Below, piece after piece: positions 9,234 through 19,247 of a stretch of DNA of 64,000 bases. Where the stretch lies: positions 1,287,001 to 1,351,000 of the forward strand of contig NZ_CP062222.1 of the NCBI RefSeq assembly GCF_017487405.1, read 5' to 3'. The notes under the pieces are model-generated. The model did no database searches and was not told where the DNA came from. It saw nothing but the letters and a program-made list of their open reading frames with translations. Made by a program: the position numbers and the translations under genes. The first letter of the stretch is position 1, and the number at the start of each line of letters is the position of its first letter. This stretch comes from Brevundimonas goettingensis (GTDB lineage: Bacteria; Pseudomonadota; Alphaproteobacteria; Caulobacterales; Caulobacteraceae).

Positions 9234-9868
9234 GCCTTCTTCGCGCCGATGCGGGGTTCCGCCCCCTTGAGCAGCCGGGCGATGTTCTCATGGTGGCGAA
9301 CCCAGATCAGGGCCGCGGTCACCACCGACAGGATCAGGATCGGCTGGCCGACCGGCAGGCCGAGCGCCGCGATGGGCAGGACCGCATAGACAGGCGCCAG
9401 CAGGGACGCGATCAGCGCCGCCAGAGAGGAGTAGCGCAGGGCGAAGGCCACGATCAGCCAGGTCGCTCCGGCCATCAGGCCCAGGGGCCAATGGGCGGCG
9501 ATCAGAAGGCCGAAGAAGGTCGCGACCCCCTTGCCGCCCTTGAACTTCAGCCAGACCGGGAACAGGTGACCTATGAAGGCCGCGCCGCCCGCGATGGCGC
9601 CCGCCAGCTCGGACCCGAACAGCCAGCGCGCGATCAGCAGGGCCGCGGCGCCCTTGCCGGCGTCCAGCAACAGGGTGGCGAGGGCCAGGTCCTTGCGGCC
9701 GGTGCGGAGCACATTGGTCGCGCCGATATTGCCCGAGCCGATGTTGCGCACGTCGCCGGCGCCCGCGGCCCGGGTGATGACCACGCCAAAGGGGATCGAG
9801 CCCAGCAGATAGCCGCCGATCGCCACGAGGGCGAGCGAGCCCAGAGCTGGCGCTACGAGATCCTGCAA
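9230..9868 (-). CDS. plsY: acyl-phosphate:glycerol-3-phosphate acyltransferase
   Basis: A 212-residue inner-membrane enzyme that transfers an acyl group from acyl-phosphate to glycerol 3-phosphate, the first step of phospholipid synthesis. Motif 1 is [14 protein letters not shown], motif 2 is the [16 protein letters not shown] glycerophosphate loop, and [10 protein letters not shown] is motif 3. At least five hydrophobic helices are present. The TTG at 9868 has GGGAG at a suitable distance and yields the usual family length; longer readings extend into a basic, unconserved sequence crossing the divergent lipoprotein gene. Confidence 0.92.
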   Translation of the reverse strand: MQDLVAPALGSLALVAIGGYLLGSIPFGVVITRAAGAGDVRNIGSGNIGATNVLRTGRKDLALATLLLDAGKGAAALLIARWLFGSELAGAIAGGAAFIGHLFPVWLKFKGGKGVATFFGLLIAAHWPLGLMAGATWLIVAFALRYSSLAALIASLLAPVYAVLPIAALGLPVGQPILILSVVTAALIWVRHHENIARLLKGAEPRIGAKKA

Positions 9869-10013
9869 GGTGATTCGCTCCCGAAATCGTGTTTGGCGGA
9901 CGATGCGTCGCGACTTCCGTGACGGCAAGCGGTTGATCGTTCCGGGTTGTGAAACCTTGTCTTGACCTGGCCGGGTGTTGCGGATTTGGTCCGCCCGCCT
10001 GTGGAGTTCGCGC

Positions 10014-10928
10014 ATGATCCGTTCCCTTTTCGCCGCCGCCGCTGTCGCGGCTCTCCTGACCGGATGCGCCGCCACGCCGCGCGCCGGATCGTCGGAGCCG
10101 CATCTGGCCGCCTGGTTCGACTGTGTGCGCGACGGCGGGATCGTCATCTCGGCCCACCGGGGCCAGTCGGCGGACGATCAGCCGGAGAACTCCCTGGCCG
10201 CCATCCGCGCCACGGGCCGGGCCATTCCGAATGCGATCGTCGAGATCGACGCCGTCCTGACGAGCGACGGCAAGCTGACCCTGATGCATGACGACACGAT
10301 GGACCGGACCACGACCGGCCACGGCAAGGTCGCCGAACTGACCCTGGCCGAGGTCAAGGCGGCCCGGCTGCGCGCGCCCGACGGCCATCTGACCGACGAG
10401 GCGCCGCCGACCCTGGCCGAGGCCCTCGCCGCCGCCGGGGAGGTCCAGGGCATCGCCAGCATCGATCTGAAGCCGGCCTCGGAGGCCGCGACCCTGACCC
10501 TGGCCCGCGCGGTCATCGACGAGGTCCGTCGCGTCGGCGCCGCCGACCGCGTCATCCTGATCACCTACAGCCCCGAGACGGCCCGCGCCGTCGCCGATAT
10601 GGCGCCGGAGATGATGATCTCGGCCGGGGTCAAGTCGGTCGCCGAGCTGGACGGGCTGCGCCGCCCGCATATCCTCGCCTGGACCGGCGCGGGACGTCCC
10701 AACCCGGCCCTGTGGGCCGAGATGAAGGCTGTCGGAGTCGAGGCCCAGTTCGGGACGCTGGGCGGCTCGGATCGGGCGCTGGATCGCGTCTATGCGGCGG
10801 ACGGCGACGTCAGCGAATACCGCGGCCTGTTCGATCAGGGCGTGACGGTGATCGCGACGGACACGCCGCTGGCGGTGAAGTCGGTGCTGGGCGCGGAAGT
10901 GGCGAAGGCGGAGACGTGTAAGCGCTGA
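10014..10928 (+). CDS. lipoprotein glycerophosphodiester phosphodiesterase
   Basis: A 304-residue GDPD-family hydrolase that cleaves glycerophosphodiesters to glycerol 3-phosphate and an alcohol. Residues 1-20 are a lipoprotein signal with lipobox LLTGC, so it is probably anchored on the periplasmic side. Catalytic features are [32 protein letters not shown] and the later SIDLKP, the standard metal-binding and acid-base set. The ATG at 10014 directly precedes the signal and has a GTGGAG site. It sits in opposite orientation between plsY and the pyr genes, breaking a run of minus-strand genes. Confidence 0.88.
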   Translation: MIRSLFAAAAVAALLTGCAATPRAGSSEPHLAAWFDCVRDGGIVISAHRGQSADDQPENSLAAIRATGRAIPNAIVEIDAVLTSDGKLTLMHDDTMDRTTTGHGKVAELTLAEVKAARLRAPDGHLTDEAPPTLAEALAAAGEVQGIASIDLKPASEAATLTLARAVIDEVRRVGAADRVILITYSPETARAVADMAPEMMISAGVKSVAELDGLRRPHILAWTGAGRPNPALWAEMKAVGVEAQFGTLGGSDRALDRVYAADGDVSEYRGLFDQGVTVIATDTPLAVKSVLGAEVAKAETCKR

Positions 10929-10930
10929 TT

Positions 10931-11095
10931 CCCTCTCCCGGCGGGAGAGGGCTTGAGCGCCCGGAAGCGAAGCGGCCGGTCTTGCGCGAAAGGGTGAGGG
11001 GTGCCCGCCCACCATTCAACGCCAGCCCCTCACCCTTTCGGCTTCGCGCATCGCTGCGCTCTGCGAGCCTAAAGCCCTCTCCCGCTGGGAGAGGG
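10931..11095. repeat. intergenic palindromic repeat cluster, CTCTCCC type (site A)
   Basis: Two copies of a CCCTCTCCC/GGGAGAGGG palindrome (10931-10951 and 11075-11095) flank an inner inverted pair, AAAGGGTGAGGGG and CCCCTCACCCTTT (about 10989-11038). The block fills the gap between convergent genes (glycerophosphodiesterase and pyrC-like). The same building blocks recur at 24771-24915 and, as a single palindrome, at 17329-17347. This resembles REP/BIME elements. Confidence 0.85.
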
Positions 11096-11109
11096 TAGCC
11101 AAACGTGGG

Positions 11110-12387
11110 TTAGAATACCCGTCTACCCCCGACCCACGTCCCCAGAACCTTGCCCTGAAGCATGCGTCCGTCGAAGGGCGAGTTCTTGGACTTGGATTTG
11201 AGCTTCGCGGCATCCACCACCACCGGGGCGTTGAGGTCGAACAGGACGAGGTCGGCGGGGGCGCCCTTGGCCAGCACGCCGCTCTCCAGACCCAGCAGGG
11301 ACGCCGGTCCGTGGGTCAGGGGCCGCAGGACGTCGAGCAGCTCCAGCCCGTCCTCGTGGTGCAGCATCAGGGCCGCCGACAGCAGGGTCTCCAGACCCAC
11401 GGCGCCCGGAGCGGCCTCGCCGAACGGACGGCGCTTGTCCTCGGCCGGGGCCGGGGCGTGGGCCGAGGTGATGACGTCGATCAGGCCGTCGCGCACCGCC
11501 TCGATCAGGGCCTGACGGTCGCTCTCGGGCCGCAGCGGCGGGTCGAGCCGGTAGAAGGTCCGGTAGTCGCCGATATCGATCTCGTTGAAGCACAGGTGGT
11601 TGATCGACACCGAGGCCGCGACCTCCAGTCCTTTCGCGCGGGCCCGGGCGAGGGTCTCCAGCGCGCCGGCGGTCGAGATCTGATCCACCAGGAAACGGGC
11701 GCCGGTCTGTTCGACCAGAGCCAGGTCGCGTTCCAGCTGGATGCGTTCGGCGATGGCGGGGGCGCCGGAGAGGCCCAGACGCGTCGCCAGCTCGCCCGAG
11801 GTCGCCACCGCGCCCTCGGTCAGCCACGGATCGGCTGGACGGCAGGCGATCAGGGCGTTGAAGGCGGCGGCATAGCTCATCACCCGCTGCAGGGTGCGGC
11901 TGTTGGCGATGACCTTGTCGCCGTCGGTGAAGTAGAGGGCGCCGGCCTCGTCCATCAGGCCGATCTCGGCCATGCGCTGGCCGTCGCGGTTCTTGGTCGC
12001 CGCGCCGGCGGCGAAGACGTTGACCAGGTTCAGGGCCACGCCGCGACGCTGGATGAAGTCGACCATGGCCGGGTCGTCGACGGCCGGGTCGGTGTCGGGC
12101 TGGATGACGATGGTCGAGACCCCGCCAGCCGCCGCGGACAGACTGGCCGACTTCAGCGTCTCCTTGGGCTCGGCGCCCGGTTCGCCGGTCTTGACCCGGA
12201 TGTCGATCAGGCCGGGGGCCAGGCATTTGCCGCCCGCGTCCACAACCTCGATCCCGGCCGGGACCTGGGTGGCGGCGCCGCGCACGACCTCGAGAATCCG
12301 GCCGTCCTCGATCAACAGGGCGCCGGGGCCGGCATAGTCGGTGGCCGGGTCGAGCAGGCGGGCGTTGAGAATGGCGACTGCGCTCAT
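11110..12387 (-). CDS. pyrC: dihydroorotase-like protein without metal ligands (PyrC', probably non-catalytic)
   Basis: A 425-residue amidohydrolase-fold protein of dihydroorotase type I. The metal site is gone. The usual HxH is R64-V-K66 in [12 protein letters not shown], the HAED box reads ACRPADPW, the HxSTA box reads DQISTAGAL, and the DHAPH box reads [10 protein letters not shown]. Its start overlaps the pyrB stop (ATGA). Pseudo-dihydroorotases of this kind are known as structural partners of aspartate transcarbamoylase in Pseudomonas, and adjacency to pyrB supports that role here. A true PyrC must be encoded outside the window. Confidence 0.88.
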   Translation of the reverse strand: MSAVAILNARLLDPATDYAGPGALLIEDGRILEVVRGAATQVPAGIEVVDAGGKCLAPGLIDIRVKTGEPGAEPKETLKSASLSAAAGGVSTIVIQPDTDPAVDDPAMVDFIQRRGVALNLVNVFAAGAATKNRDGQRMAEIGLMDEAGALYFTDGDKVIANSRTLQRVMSYAAAFNALIACRPADPWLTEGAVATSGELATRLGLSGAPAIAERIQLERDLALVEQTGARFLVDQISTAGALETLARARAKGLEVAASVSINHLCFNEIDIGDYRTFYRLDPPLRPESDRQALIEAVRDGLIDVITSAHAPAPAEDKRRPFGEAAPGAVGLETLLSAALMLHHEDGLELLDVLRPLTHGPASLLGLESGVLAKGAPADLVLFDLNAPVVVDAAKLKSKSKNSPFDGRMLQGKVLGTWVGGRRVF

Positions 12388-13364
12388 CGGGCGGCTCCCC
12401 GCAGATTGGCGAGGGAGGCGAGGATGGCCATCCGGGCGGCGACGCCCATCTCGACCTGATCCTGAATGAGCGAGACCGACAGGTCGTCGGCGACGTCGGA
12501 ATCGATCTCGACGCCCCGGTTCATCGGGCCCGGGTGCATGACCCTGGCATGGGGCAGGGCCCAGGCCAGCTTCTCGCGGTCCAGACCCCAGAAGCGGAAG
12601 TATTCGCGCGTCGAGGGGACCAGCGCCCCCTCCATCCGCTCAAGCTGCAGGCGAAGCATCATGACCACGTCGCAGCCCTGAAGCCCTTCGCGCATGTCGT
12701 GGAAGACCTCGCAGCCCCAGCGGTCGGCGTCGCCGGGCACGAGCGTCGGCGGGCCGATCAGACGGACGCGGGCGCCCATCATCGACAGCAGGATGACGTT
12801 AGAGCGGGCCACGCGGCTGTGGGCGATGTCCCCACAGATCGCAATCGTCAGGCCGCCGACGTCGCCGAAGGCGCGGCGCAGGCTGAGGAGGTCGAGCAGG
12901 GCCTGGGTCGGGTGCTCATGACGGCCGTCGCCGGCGTTGACCACCGCGCAGCCGACCTTCTGGGACAATAGGGCCGCGGCGCCGGACGAGGCGTGGCGGA
13001 TCACCAGAATGTCCGGCTTCATGGCGTTCAGGGTCACCGCCGTGTCGATCAGGGTCTCGCCCTTGGCCACCGAGGAGGCCGAAACCGGCATGGTCACCAC
13101 GTCCGCGCCCAGCCGCTTGGCCGCTATCTCGAACGAGGAGGAGGTGCGGGTCGAGTTCTCGAAGAAGATGTTCACGACCGTGCGGCCGTGCATCAGGTCC
13201 AGAGATTTGGCCGACTGGCGGTTGAAGTCGACGAAGGCGTCGGCGAGGTCCAGCAATCCGAGCGCGGCGGGCGGGTTGAGATCGCCGGCGGACAGGAAAT
13301 GCGGGGAAGGGAACGGGATCAGGCGTTCGGAGATCAGGTCGGTGACGGTGGCTGAATCGGTCAT
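12384..13364 (-). CDS. pyrB: aspartate carbamoyltransferase catalytic subunit
   Basis: A 326-residue enzyme that condenses carbamoyl phosphate and aspartate, the first committed step of pyrimidine synthesis. The carbamoyl-phosphate signature [20 protein letters not shown] is at about residues 66-85, followed by [19 protein letters not shown], and [11 protein letters not shown] near the C-terminus. The ATG at 13364 gives the family N-terminus. It overlaps the pseudo-dihydroorotase gene by four bases, so the two are made together. No pyrI-like regulatory chain gene is nearby. Confidence 0.95.
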   Translation of the reverse strand: MTDSATVTDLISERLIPFPSPHFLSAGDLNPPAALGLLDLADAFVDFNRQSAKSLDLMHGRTVVNIFFENSTRTSSSFEIAAKRLGADVVTMPVSASSVAKGETLIDTAVTLNAMKPDILVIRHASSGAAALLSQKVGCAVVNAGDGRHEHPTQALLDLLSLRRAFGDVGGLTIAICGDIAHSRVARSNVILLSMMGARVRLIGPPTLVPGDADRWGCEVFHDMREGLQGCDVVMMLRLQLERMEGALVPSTREYFRFWGLDREKLAWALPHARVMHPGPMNRGVEIDSDVADDLSVSLIQDQVEMGVAARMAILASLANLRGAAR

Positions 13365-13387
13365 CGAGGCCCGCCTGTAACGCAGTC

Positions 13388-14317
13388 CTACGTCAGATGA
13401 TAGATGAACAGCAGCAGAGGGATCATCAGGGCGCTGATCACCATGGTCAGGGCGATGATCCCGGCCATCAGGGGGGCGTCGCCGCCCATCTGCCGCGCCA
13501 GAAGATAGGCCGCCGCCGCGCCGGGGGCCGCGCCGCACAGCATGGCCACGCCCTGGGCCAGATGGTCGCCGCCGAACAGGATGCACAGGCCCCACATCAG
13601 CGGCGGCATGATGATCAGCTTGACGAAGGAAACGCCGGCGATGGTCACCCGGCGCCGCGCCACCTCGGCGAAGCTGAGGCCCGCGCCCGCGATGATCAGG
13701 CCGGTCGGCAGGGCGGCCGAGCCCAGCAGCTTCAGCGTCTCGGTGACGCCCGGGATGAAGGGCACGCGCGCGAAGTTGAGCGCCAGACCGATCAGGCAGG
13801 CCAGCAGGATCGGATTGGCCAGCATGGCCCTGATCAGGGCCAGCGGCCGCATGCCGCGCTGATCCGCGCCCCAGCGGGCGAGGACGGCGACGCAAAGGAT
13901 ATTGGTCACCGGGATGATGCTGGCGATCATGACGGCGGCGAGGGCCAGGCCCTTTTCGCCGAACGCCGCCTGGATGACCGGCAGGAAGACGAAGCTGTTC
14001 CAGCGGATCGTGCCCTGGAAGACGCTGGTGTAGCCGGGCCCGTCGATCTTCATGAAGGGCTTGGCCGCGAAGGTCCCGATGGCCACGATGATGACCGCCG
14101 CCACCGCCGCGCCCGCCGCCGCCCCGGCCCCGCCGCCCGACATGTCCGCGCCCCAGATCGAGGGGATCAGGAAGCCGGGGTACATGAAGTTGATCGACAG
14201 CTTCTCGATCGGCCGCCAGGTCGCGTCGGGCAGGAAGTCCGATTTGCGCAGGCCATAGCCGAGGGCGATCAGGACAAAGACCGGCATGACGCCGGCCACC
14301 ATGGGGATCAGACCCAT
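13388..14317 (-). CDS. AEC-family transporter (auxin efflux carrier type)
   Basis: A 309-residue integral membrane protein with about ten hydrophobic helices and the AEC pattern: N-terminal [20 protein letters not shown], an [14 protein letters not shown] helix, and a C-terminal [20 protein letters not shown] helix. Such carriers move small carboxylates or related anions, substrate unknown. The start lies ten bases inside the end of ruvX and pyrB follows 23 bases downstream, so it is probably co-transcribed with both. A carrier here is not part of the usual ruvX-pyrB order. Confidence 0.87.
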   Translation of the reverse strand: MGLIPMVAGVMPVFVLIALGYGLRKSDFLPDATWRPIEKLSINFMYPGFLIPSIWGADMSGGGAGAAAGAAVAAVIIVAIGTFAAKPFMKIDGPGYTSVFQGTIRWNSFVFLPVIQAAFGEKGLALAAVMIASIIPVTNILCVAVLARWGADQRGMRPLALIRAMLANPILLACLIGLALNFARVPFIPGVTETLKLLGSAALPTGLIIAGAGLSFAEVARRRVTIAGVSFVKLIIMPPLMWGLCILFGGDHLAQGVAMLCGAAPGAAAAYLLARQMGGDAPLMAGIIALTMVISALMIPLLLFIYHLT

Positions 14318-14787
14318 GTCGCCTGATCCCTGACACGGTCCAGCGCGCCCTGGAGGATCCAGGCGGCGGCGGTGCGGTCCACGACGCCGGCGCGGCGCTT
14401 GCGGCTGAGGTCGAGGTCCTCGATCAGGAAGCGCTCGACGGCGGAGGTCGACAGCCGCTCGTCCCAGAAGGCGACGTTGACCGGCTGGATGCGATCCAGA
14501 TTGCGGGCGAAGGCGCGGCAGGACTGGGCGCGCGGCCCCTCGGTGCCGTCCATGTTCATCGGCAGGCCGATGACCAGGGCCGAGACATTGCGGCCGTTCA
14601 TCAGCTTGATCAGCCGCTCGGCGTCCTGGGTGAATTTCGTCTTGCGGATCAGCTCCAGCGGGCTGGCGATCATGCGCGAGGTGTCGGAGGCGGCGACCCC
14701 GATGGTGTTCTCGCCGAGGTCCAGCCCCAGCCAGGGCGTTCCGGGCGGGCAGGCGGCGGGCAGGTCGAGAAGGTCGAGGACGGGCAC
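14308..14787 (-). CDS. ruvX: Holliday junction resolvase-like pre-16S rRNA nuclease RuvX/YqgF
   Basis: A 159-residue RNase H-fold nuclease implicated in 16S rRNA 5'-end maturation. Motifs are [16 protein letters not shown] (catalytic Asp), [31 protein letters not shown] (catalytic Glu/Arg region) and [15 protein letters not shown]. Start GTG at 14787 gives the normal family length but has no clear ribosome site; ATG at 14883 in the same frame would add 32 residues and is possible. It heads the ruvX-AEC-pyrB-pyrC run. Confidence 0.9.
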   Translation of the reverse strand: MPVLDLLDLPAACPPGTPWLGLDLGENTIGVAASDTSRMIASPLELIRKTKFTQDAERLIKLMNGRNVSALVIGLPMNMDGTEGPRAQSCRAFARNLDRIQPVNVAFWDERLSTSAVERFLIEDLDLSRKRRAGVVDRTAAAWILQGALDRVRDQATWV

Positions 14788-14907
14788 GGGCGCTGCATAG
14801 GGCAGGCGAGGCCGAATGTCGAAGGCAGAGGCGGTCTGGATCGATACGGGCCCTGCATTGGCAAACCGGCGTTCCGCGCGCATGGTCAAGCTTGGGAGGA
14901 CTTCAAC

Positions 14908-15477
14908 ATGAATAAGACGCTGCTCACTGCTGCCGTGCTCGTCGGCGCCGTGTCCCTGTCGGGCTGCGACCGCCTCGGCGCCGCCTGGACCGCATTCAAT
15001 GCTCCGAAGGCGCAGGCGCCGGCCGCGACGCCGGGCGAACCCGCGGCTCCGGCTCCCGCCGGCTCGACCGCCGCCCTGACCGCGAGCGGACACGGCCTGC
15101 CGGTCAAGGCCCTGCCGGACGCGAACCTCCAGTCCTACGCCTCGGTCGTCGAGGTCCACGATCTGGCCCAAGCCACCAGCATGGACGGCAAGATCTTCGG
15201 CGTGGCGGGCGGCGACCCGGCCATGAACGGCGAACAGACCTATATCGCCTTCTACCGCAACCCGGCCGAGGGGTGGTGGGTCTACCAGATCGGCGACTTC
15301 CTCTCGTTCAAGGTGCTCAACCAGTCGGCCGGACGGGTCGATCTGGAGGTCGAGGAAAGCACGATGGATGAGGCCACGGGCACTATCGGCAAACGGACGC
15401 GCCGCATGATCGTCGGCTTCACCGTCGCCCCGCACGAGGAGCAGCCGGTCATGCTGGAGATCACGCCGGCGACCTGA
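14908..15477 (+). CDS. hypothetical lipoprotein
   Basis: A 189-residue exported protein. The signal MNKTLLTAAVLVGAVSLSGC ends in a lipobox, so the mature protein is lipid-anchored at Cys20. A Pro/Ala-rich linker (about 31-55) follows, then a compact domain with a hydrophobic core such as TYIAFYRNPAEGWWVYQIGDF. No family recognised. GGGAGGA lies 8 bases before the ATG. It is divergent from ruvX and 74 bases upstream of gatC. Confidence 0.78.
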   Translation: MNKTLLTAAVLVGAVSLSGCDRLGAAWTAFNAPKAQAPAATPGEPAAPAPAGSTAALTASGHGLPVKALPDANLQSYASVVEVHDLAQATSMDGKIFGVAGGDPAMNGEQTYIAFYRNPAEGWWVYQIGDFLSFKVLNQSAGRVDLEVEESTMDEATGTIGKRTRRMIVGFTVAPHEEQPVMLEITPAT

Positions 15478-15551
15478 TCGCCTCAATCCTTGTGAATCCG
15501 GTTCCAGCCCGCTAGTCACCGCCCCTTGCACTTTGACTATCGGAGGGCCGC

Positions 15552-15839
15552 ATGGCCATCGACGCCGCGACGGTGCGCAAGGTCGCCCACCTCGCCCGCA
15601 TCAAGACCCCTGAAGACCGGCTGGAGCCGCTGGCCCAGCAGTTGAACGGCATCATGGCCTGGATCGACCAGCTGAACGAGGTCGATGTCGAGGGCGTCGA
15701 GCCCATGACCTCGAACGTCGCCCAGCCCCTGCGTCTGCGCGAAGACGTCGTCACCGACGGCGCCAAGGTCGACGCCGTCCTGTCGAACGCCCCGAAGTCG
15801 GCGGACGGCTTCTATGTCGTGCCCAAGGTGGTCGAATAG
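15552..15839 (+). CDS. gatC: Asp/Glu-tRNA amidotransferase subunit C
   Basis: A 95-residue subunit of the GatCAB complex, which converts misacylated Asp-tRNA(Asn) and/or Glu-tRNA(Gln) to the amide forms. The opening [20 protein letters not shown], a central helix ending in [16 protein letters not shown], and the proline-rich end [10 protein letters not shown] are standard. CGGAGG lies just before the ATG. gatA starts two bases after the stop. Confidence 0.94.
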   Translation: MAIDAATVRKVAHLARIKTPEDRLEPLAQQLNGIMAWIDQLNEVDVEGVEPMTSNVAQPLRLREDVVTDGAKVDAVLSNAPKSADGFYVVPKVVE

Positions 15840-15841
15840 TC

Positions 15842-17320
15842 ATGAGCGACCTGACCAAACTGACCCTCAAGGGCGCAGTCGACGGCCTGAAGGCGAAAGA
15901 CTTCTCCTCCGAGGAAATCACCCGCGCCTTCCTGTCCAACATCGAGGCCGCCAACCCGACCCTCAACGCCTATGTCGAGATCACCGCCGACAAGGCGATC
16001 GGCATGGCCAAGGCGTCCGACGCCAGACTGGCTGCGGGCGAGGGCGGCGTGCTGGAAGGCGCGCCCCTGGGCATCAAGGACCTGTTCTGCACCGACGGCG
16101 TCCAGACGACCGCCGGCTCCAACATGCTGCGCGGCTTCGTGCCGCCCTATGAATCGACCGTGACCGCCAATCTGTGGCGCGACGGGGCGGTCATGCTGGG
16201 CAAGCTGAACATGGACGAGTTCGCCATGGGCTCGTCGAACGAGACCTCGGCCTTCGGTCCGGTGGTGAACCCGTGGAAGTCCAGGGGCTCCAACGCCGAC
16301 CTGACCCCCGGCGGGTCGTCGGGCGGTTCGGCCTCGGCCGTCGCGGCCGACCTGTGCCTGGCCGCCACGGCCTCGGACACCGGCGGTTCGATCCGCCAGC
16401 CCGCCGCCTTCACCGGCACGGTCGGGATCAAGCCGACCTACGGCCGCGCCAGCCGCTTCGGCATGGTGGCCTTCGCCAGCTCGCTGGATCAGGCCGGTCC
16501 GATCGCGAAGACCGTCGAGGACGCGGCCCTGCTGCTAAACTCGATGTGCTCGTTCGACGTGAAGGATTCCACCAGCCTCGACGTCCCGACCCCCGACTGG
16601 ACCCAGTCGGTCGGCAAGTCGGTCAAGGGCCTGCGCATCGGCGTGCCCAAGGAATATGTCGTCGACGGCATGCCCGCCGAGATCCAGGCCCTGTGGGACC
16701 AGGGCATCGCCTGGCTGAAGGACGCCGGCTGCGAGATCGTGCCGATCAGCCTGCCGCACACGAAGTACGCCCTGCCGGCCTATTATATCGTCGCCCCGGC
16801 CGAGGCCTCGTCCAACCTGGCCCGCTACGACGGCATGCGCTTCGGCCACCGCGCCGAAAACACGACCAGCCTGACCGACCTCTATGAGACCTCGCGCGCC
16901 GAGGGCTTCGGCAAGGAGGTCCAGCGCCGCCTGACCATCGGCGCCTATGTGCTGTCGGCCGGATTCTACGACGCGTATTACGTCCGGGCCCTGAAGGTCC
17001 GCCGCCGCATCGCCGAGGACTTCGACAATGTCTGGGGCCAGGTTGACGCCATCGTGACGCCGTCCACCCCCTCGGCCGCCTTTGCCATCGGCGACAAGGA
17101 GGTCGATCCGGTCCGGATGTACCTGAACGACGTCTTTACGGTGACGACCAACCTCGCGGGCCTGCCCGGCCTGTCGGTGCCTGCGGGCGTCGACTCCAAC
17201 GGCCTCCCGCTCGGCCTGCAGGTCATCGGCAAGGCGCTGGACGAGGCGACGGTCTTCCAGGTGGCGGCGGCGCTCGAGAAGGCGGCCGGCTTTACCGGCA
17301 AGGCGGAGAAGTGGTGGTAG
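15842..17320 (+). CDS. gatA: Asp/Glu-tRNA amidotransferase subunit A
   Basis: A 492-residue amidase-signature enzyme that releases ammonia from glutamine for the GatCAB reaction. The catalytic Ser-cisSer-Lys set is visible in [11 protein letters not shown] (Lys) and [15 protein letters not shown] with [15 protein letters not shown] (serines). Length and C-terminal part are normal. It follows gatC closely; gatB lies about 1.9 kb downstream on the same strand, separated by two minus-strand genes, so gatB needs its own promoter. Confidence 0.96.
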   Translation: MSDLTKLTLKGAVDGLKAKDFSSEEITRAFLSNIEAANPTLNAYVEITADKAIGMAKASDARLAAGEGGVLEGAPLGIKDLFCTDGVQTTAGSNMLRGFVPPYESTVTANLWRDGAVMLGKLNMDEFAMGSSNETSAFGPVVNPWKSRGSNADLTPGGSSGGSASAVAADLCLAATASDTGGSIRQPAAFTGTVGIKPTYGRASRFGMVAFASSLDQAGPIAKTVEDAALLLNSMCSFDVKDSTSLDVPTPDWTQSVGKSVKGLRIGVPKEYVVDGMPAEIQALWDQGIAWLKDAGCEIVPISLPHTKYALPAYYIVAPAEASSNLARYDGMRFGHRAENTTSLTDLYETSRAEGFGKEVQRRLTIGAYVLSAGFYDAYYVRALKVRRRIAEDFDNVWGQVDAIVTPSTPSAAFAIGDKEVDPVRMYLNDVFTVTTNLAGLPGLSVPAGVDSNGLPLGLQVIGKALDEATVFQVAAALEKAAGFTGKAEKWW

Positions 17321-17328
17321 GTGACTTT

Positions 17329-17347
17329 CCTCTCCCTCTGGGAGAGG
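17329..17347. repeat. CTCTCCC-type palindrome (site C)
   Basis: A single 19-base palindrome (CCTCTCCC/GGGAGAGG arms around three bases) in the 31-base gap between convergent gatA and the GH1 gene. It matches the elementary unit of the longer clusters at 10931 and 24771. Confidence 0.75.
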
Positions 17348-17351
17348 GGTC

Positions 17352-18683
17352 TTAGATCAAATTCGCCTTCGCGATCCGGCCGAGATGCAAGGCGCTCGGC
17401 CGGGGTTTGCGTTCGAACGTCACCCGATCCACCGCCGACAGGCCGAACGGCATGGAATAGCCCGAGGTCCATTCGAAATTGTCGATCAGCGACCAGTAGA
17501 GGTAGCTGTGCACCGGTATGCCTTCGTCGAGGCAGTCGCGGACCCCGTCGAGGGCGGCGTCGATGAAGGCGATGCGGCGGGCGTCGTCGGCGACGGCCGT
17601 GCCGCTTTCGGTGACATAGATGGGCTTGCCGACGGCGGCGTGAGCCCAGCGGATCGTGTTCGCCAGCGCCTGCGGATAGAATTCATAGCCTGACATCGTC
17701 AGCTCCGCGCCCGGCGGCGGGGGCAGGACGCCGTCCTCGCCGACCGTGAAGCGGGTGTAGGTCTGGACCCCGAAGACGTCGGCGTGGCTGCGCGCCACGG
17801 CGATCCAGTCGCCGTAGAGTTTCTGGCGATACAACTCGACCAGATCGGGCCGGCCGGGCGACTGGATGTCCTGTGTCGTCAGGGTGATGCCGACCGGCAG
17901 GTCGGGGCGGATCGCCTTGATGGCGTCATAGGCCTTGCGATGGGCCTCCTGCATCAAGGGGCCCGCAACCGCCGCATCGGCGAAGGCGAGGCGGGAGAAG
18001 CGCGGGGAACCGGTCGCCTTGGCCGCCGCCGCGATGGCCGCCGCGACCGTCGTTTTCGCCGCCACTGTCGAGGGCATCATATCGACCAGCAGGCGGATAT
18101 TGGCCTCGTTGAAGGTGGTGACGATATGCATCCAGTCGCCCAACCGCTCGACCACCTTCGCGCAATAGCGGGCGAAGAGATCGGGCGAATCCGGCGCCTC
18201 GAACCCGCCGCGCTTGGCGAACCACAGGGGCGTGGTGAAGTGGTTCAGGGTGATGACGGGTTTGAGCCCGCGCGCCACGCAGGCGTCCAGCATCCGGCTG
18301 TAGTGATCCAGTTCGGCGTTGGAGAAGACGCCCTCGCTAGGCTCGATCCGGGCCCATTCCACGCCGAAGCGGTGGCAGTTGAAGCCCAGGGCCTGGGCAA
18401 GGGCGAAGTCCTCGTCGAAGCGGTGGTAGCTGTCGCAGGCGTCGCCCGAGCGTTCGCGGAACATGCTGGGCTGGAGGTTCTCCATCAGCCAGGCGTCGGC
18501 GTTCGTGTTGTTCCCCTCGCTTTGATAGGCCGAGATGGCCGTGCCCCAGAGGAAGCCGGGCGGGGCGGGCTTGCGACGTCTTTGCGGGGTCTGGGCTGCC
18601 GTGGGAGCGGCGCTCGCGGCGACAAGGCCCGCGCCTCCGGTCGTCAGCAGGCGGCGACGTCCGATACCGGCCTTGTCGTCCAT
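17352..18683 (-). CDS. Tat-exported family 1 glycoside hydrolase (beta-glucosidase type)
   Basis: A 443-residue GH1 enzyme. The N-terminus (GRRRLLTTGGAGLVAASAAP) is a twin-arginine signal ending near AAAQTPQ, so the folded enzyme is exported. The barrel starts at GFLWGTAISAYQSEG. The acid/base motif reads TFNEAN (Glu193; usually NEP) and the nucleophile motif reads YVTESG (Glu358; usually TENG), so both catalytic glutamates are kept with altered neighbours. ITLNHFTTPLWF and YSLIDNFEW-type segments (YWSLIDNFEWTSGY) complete the family pattern. Substrate, probably a beta-glucoside, is not certain. It splits gatA from gatB. Confidence 0.88.
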   Translation of the reverse strand: MDDKAGIGRRRLLTTGGAGLVAASAAPTAAQTPQRRRKPAPPGFLWGTAISAYQSEGNNTNADAWLMENLQPSMFRERSGDACDSYHRFDEDFALAQALGFNCHRFGVEWARIEPSEGVFSNAELDHYSRMLDACVARGLKPVITLNHFTTPLWFAKRGGFEAPDSPDLFARYCAKVVERLGDWMHIVTTFNEANIRLLVDMMPSTVAAKTTVAAAIAAAAKATGSPRFSRLAFADAAVAGPLMQEAHRKAYDAIKAIRPDLPVGITLTTQDIQSPGRPDLVELYRQKLYGDWIAVARSHADVFGVQTYTRFTVGEDGVLPPPPGAELTMSGYEFYPQALANTIRWAHAAVGKPIYVTESGTAVADDARRIAFIDAALDGVRDCLDEGIPVHSYLYWSLIDNFEWTSGYSMPFGLSAVDRVTFERKPRPSALHLGRIAKANLI

Positions 18684-18815
18684 GTCATCCTCCCGGCGGC
18701 CTCTGATCGGGCGGCTCGAGCGCGACGATAATCCTGGTCAAGGAGTCAGTAAAGTGATCCGAAAGCCGGCCCGGAGCGCGAAACGACGCGGCTCCGGGCC
18801 GTTCGGGTAAGTCGT

Positions 18816-19151
18816 TCAGTGGGCCGGCAGGGCCTTCAGGTCGGCGTCGATGGCCGCGATCAGCTCGTCGGTGATGTGGCCCTCGGAGTAGGGGGCGACC
18901 TGACGGAAGGTCATGCCCTTGAACTGCGAATAGGCGGGGTGTTTTTCGACGCCCGGCAGGTGCTTCTGGACGACCGCGTTGGTCACCGGGTCGTTGATCA
19001 GCGCCTCGATCGGGCTTTCGATGGTGGGATGGGCGACGTGGGCCGCCGGGGCGGGCGCCGGAGCCGGGGCAGGGGCGGGAGCCGTTTGGGCCGAGGCGGC
19101 GCCGGCGATCAGCAGGGTGGCCGCGGTGGCGGCGAACAGGGTCTTGAGCAT
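18816..19151 (-). CDS. small exported hypothetical protein
   Basis: About 111 residues. A signal peptide (MLKTLFAATAATLLIAGAASAQ) is followed by an Ala-Pro repeat linker (TAPAPAPAPAPAPAA) and a roughly 75-residue domain with helix-forming segments (PIEALINDPVTNAVVQKHLPG and ELIAAIDADLKALPAH). The ATG at 19151 is favoured over the one at 19163 because GGAG sits six bases upstream. No named family recognised. It faces gatB divergently across 96 bases. Confidence 0.75.
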   Translation of the reverse strand: MLKTLFAATAATLLIAGAASAQTAPAPAPAPAPAPAAHVAHPTIESPIEALINDPVTNAVVQKHLPGVEKHPAYSQFKGMTFRQVAPYSEGHITDELIAAIDADLKALPAH

Positions 19152-19247
19152 CGGAATCTCCATGAATGCGCGCCAGATGAGCGCGGTTTGGCGACAACCT
19201 CAAGACAACCTCTTTCTCCCCGCGCCCGACGGCGCTAGGACGACCGG

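Noticed and set aside
9288..11015. Minus-strand frame of 575 codons across plsY and the glycerophosphodiesterase
   Set aside because: It spans a repeat cluster and two recognised genes in other frames.
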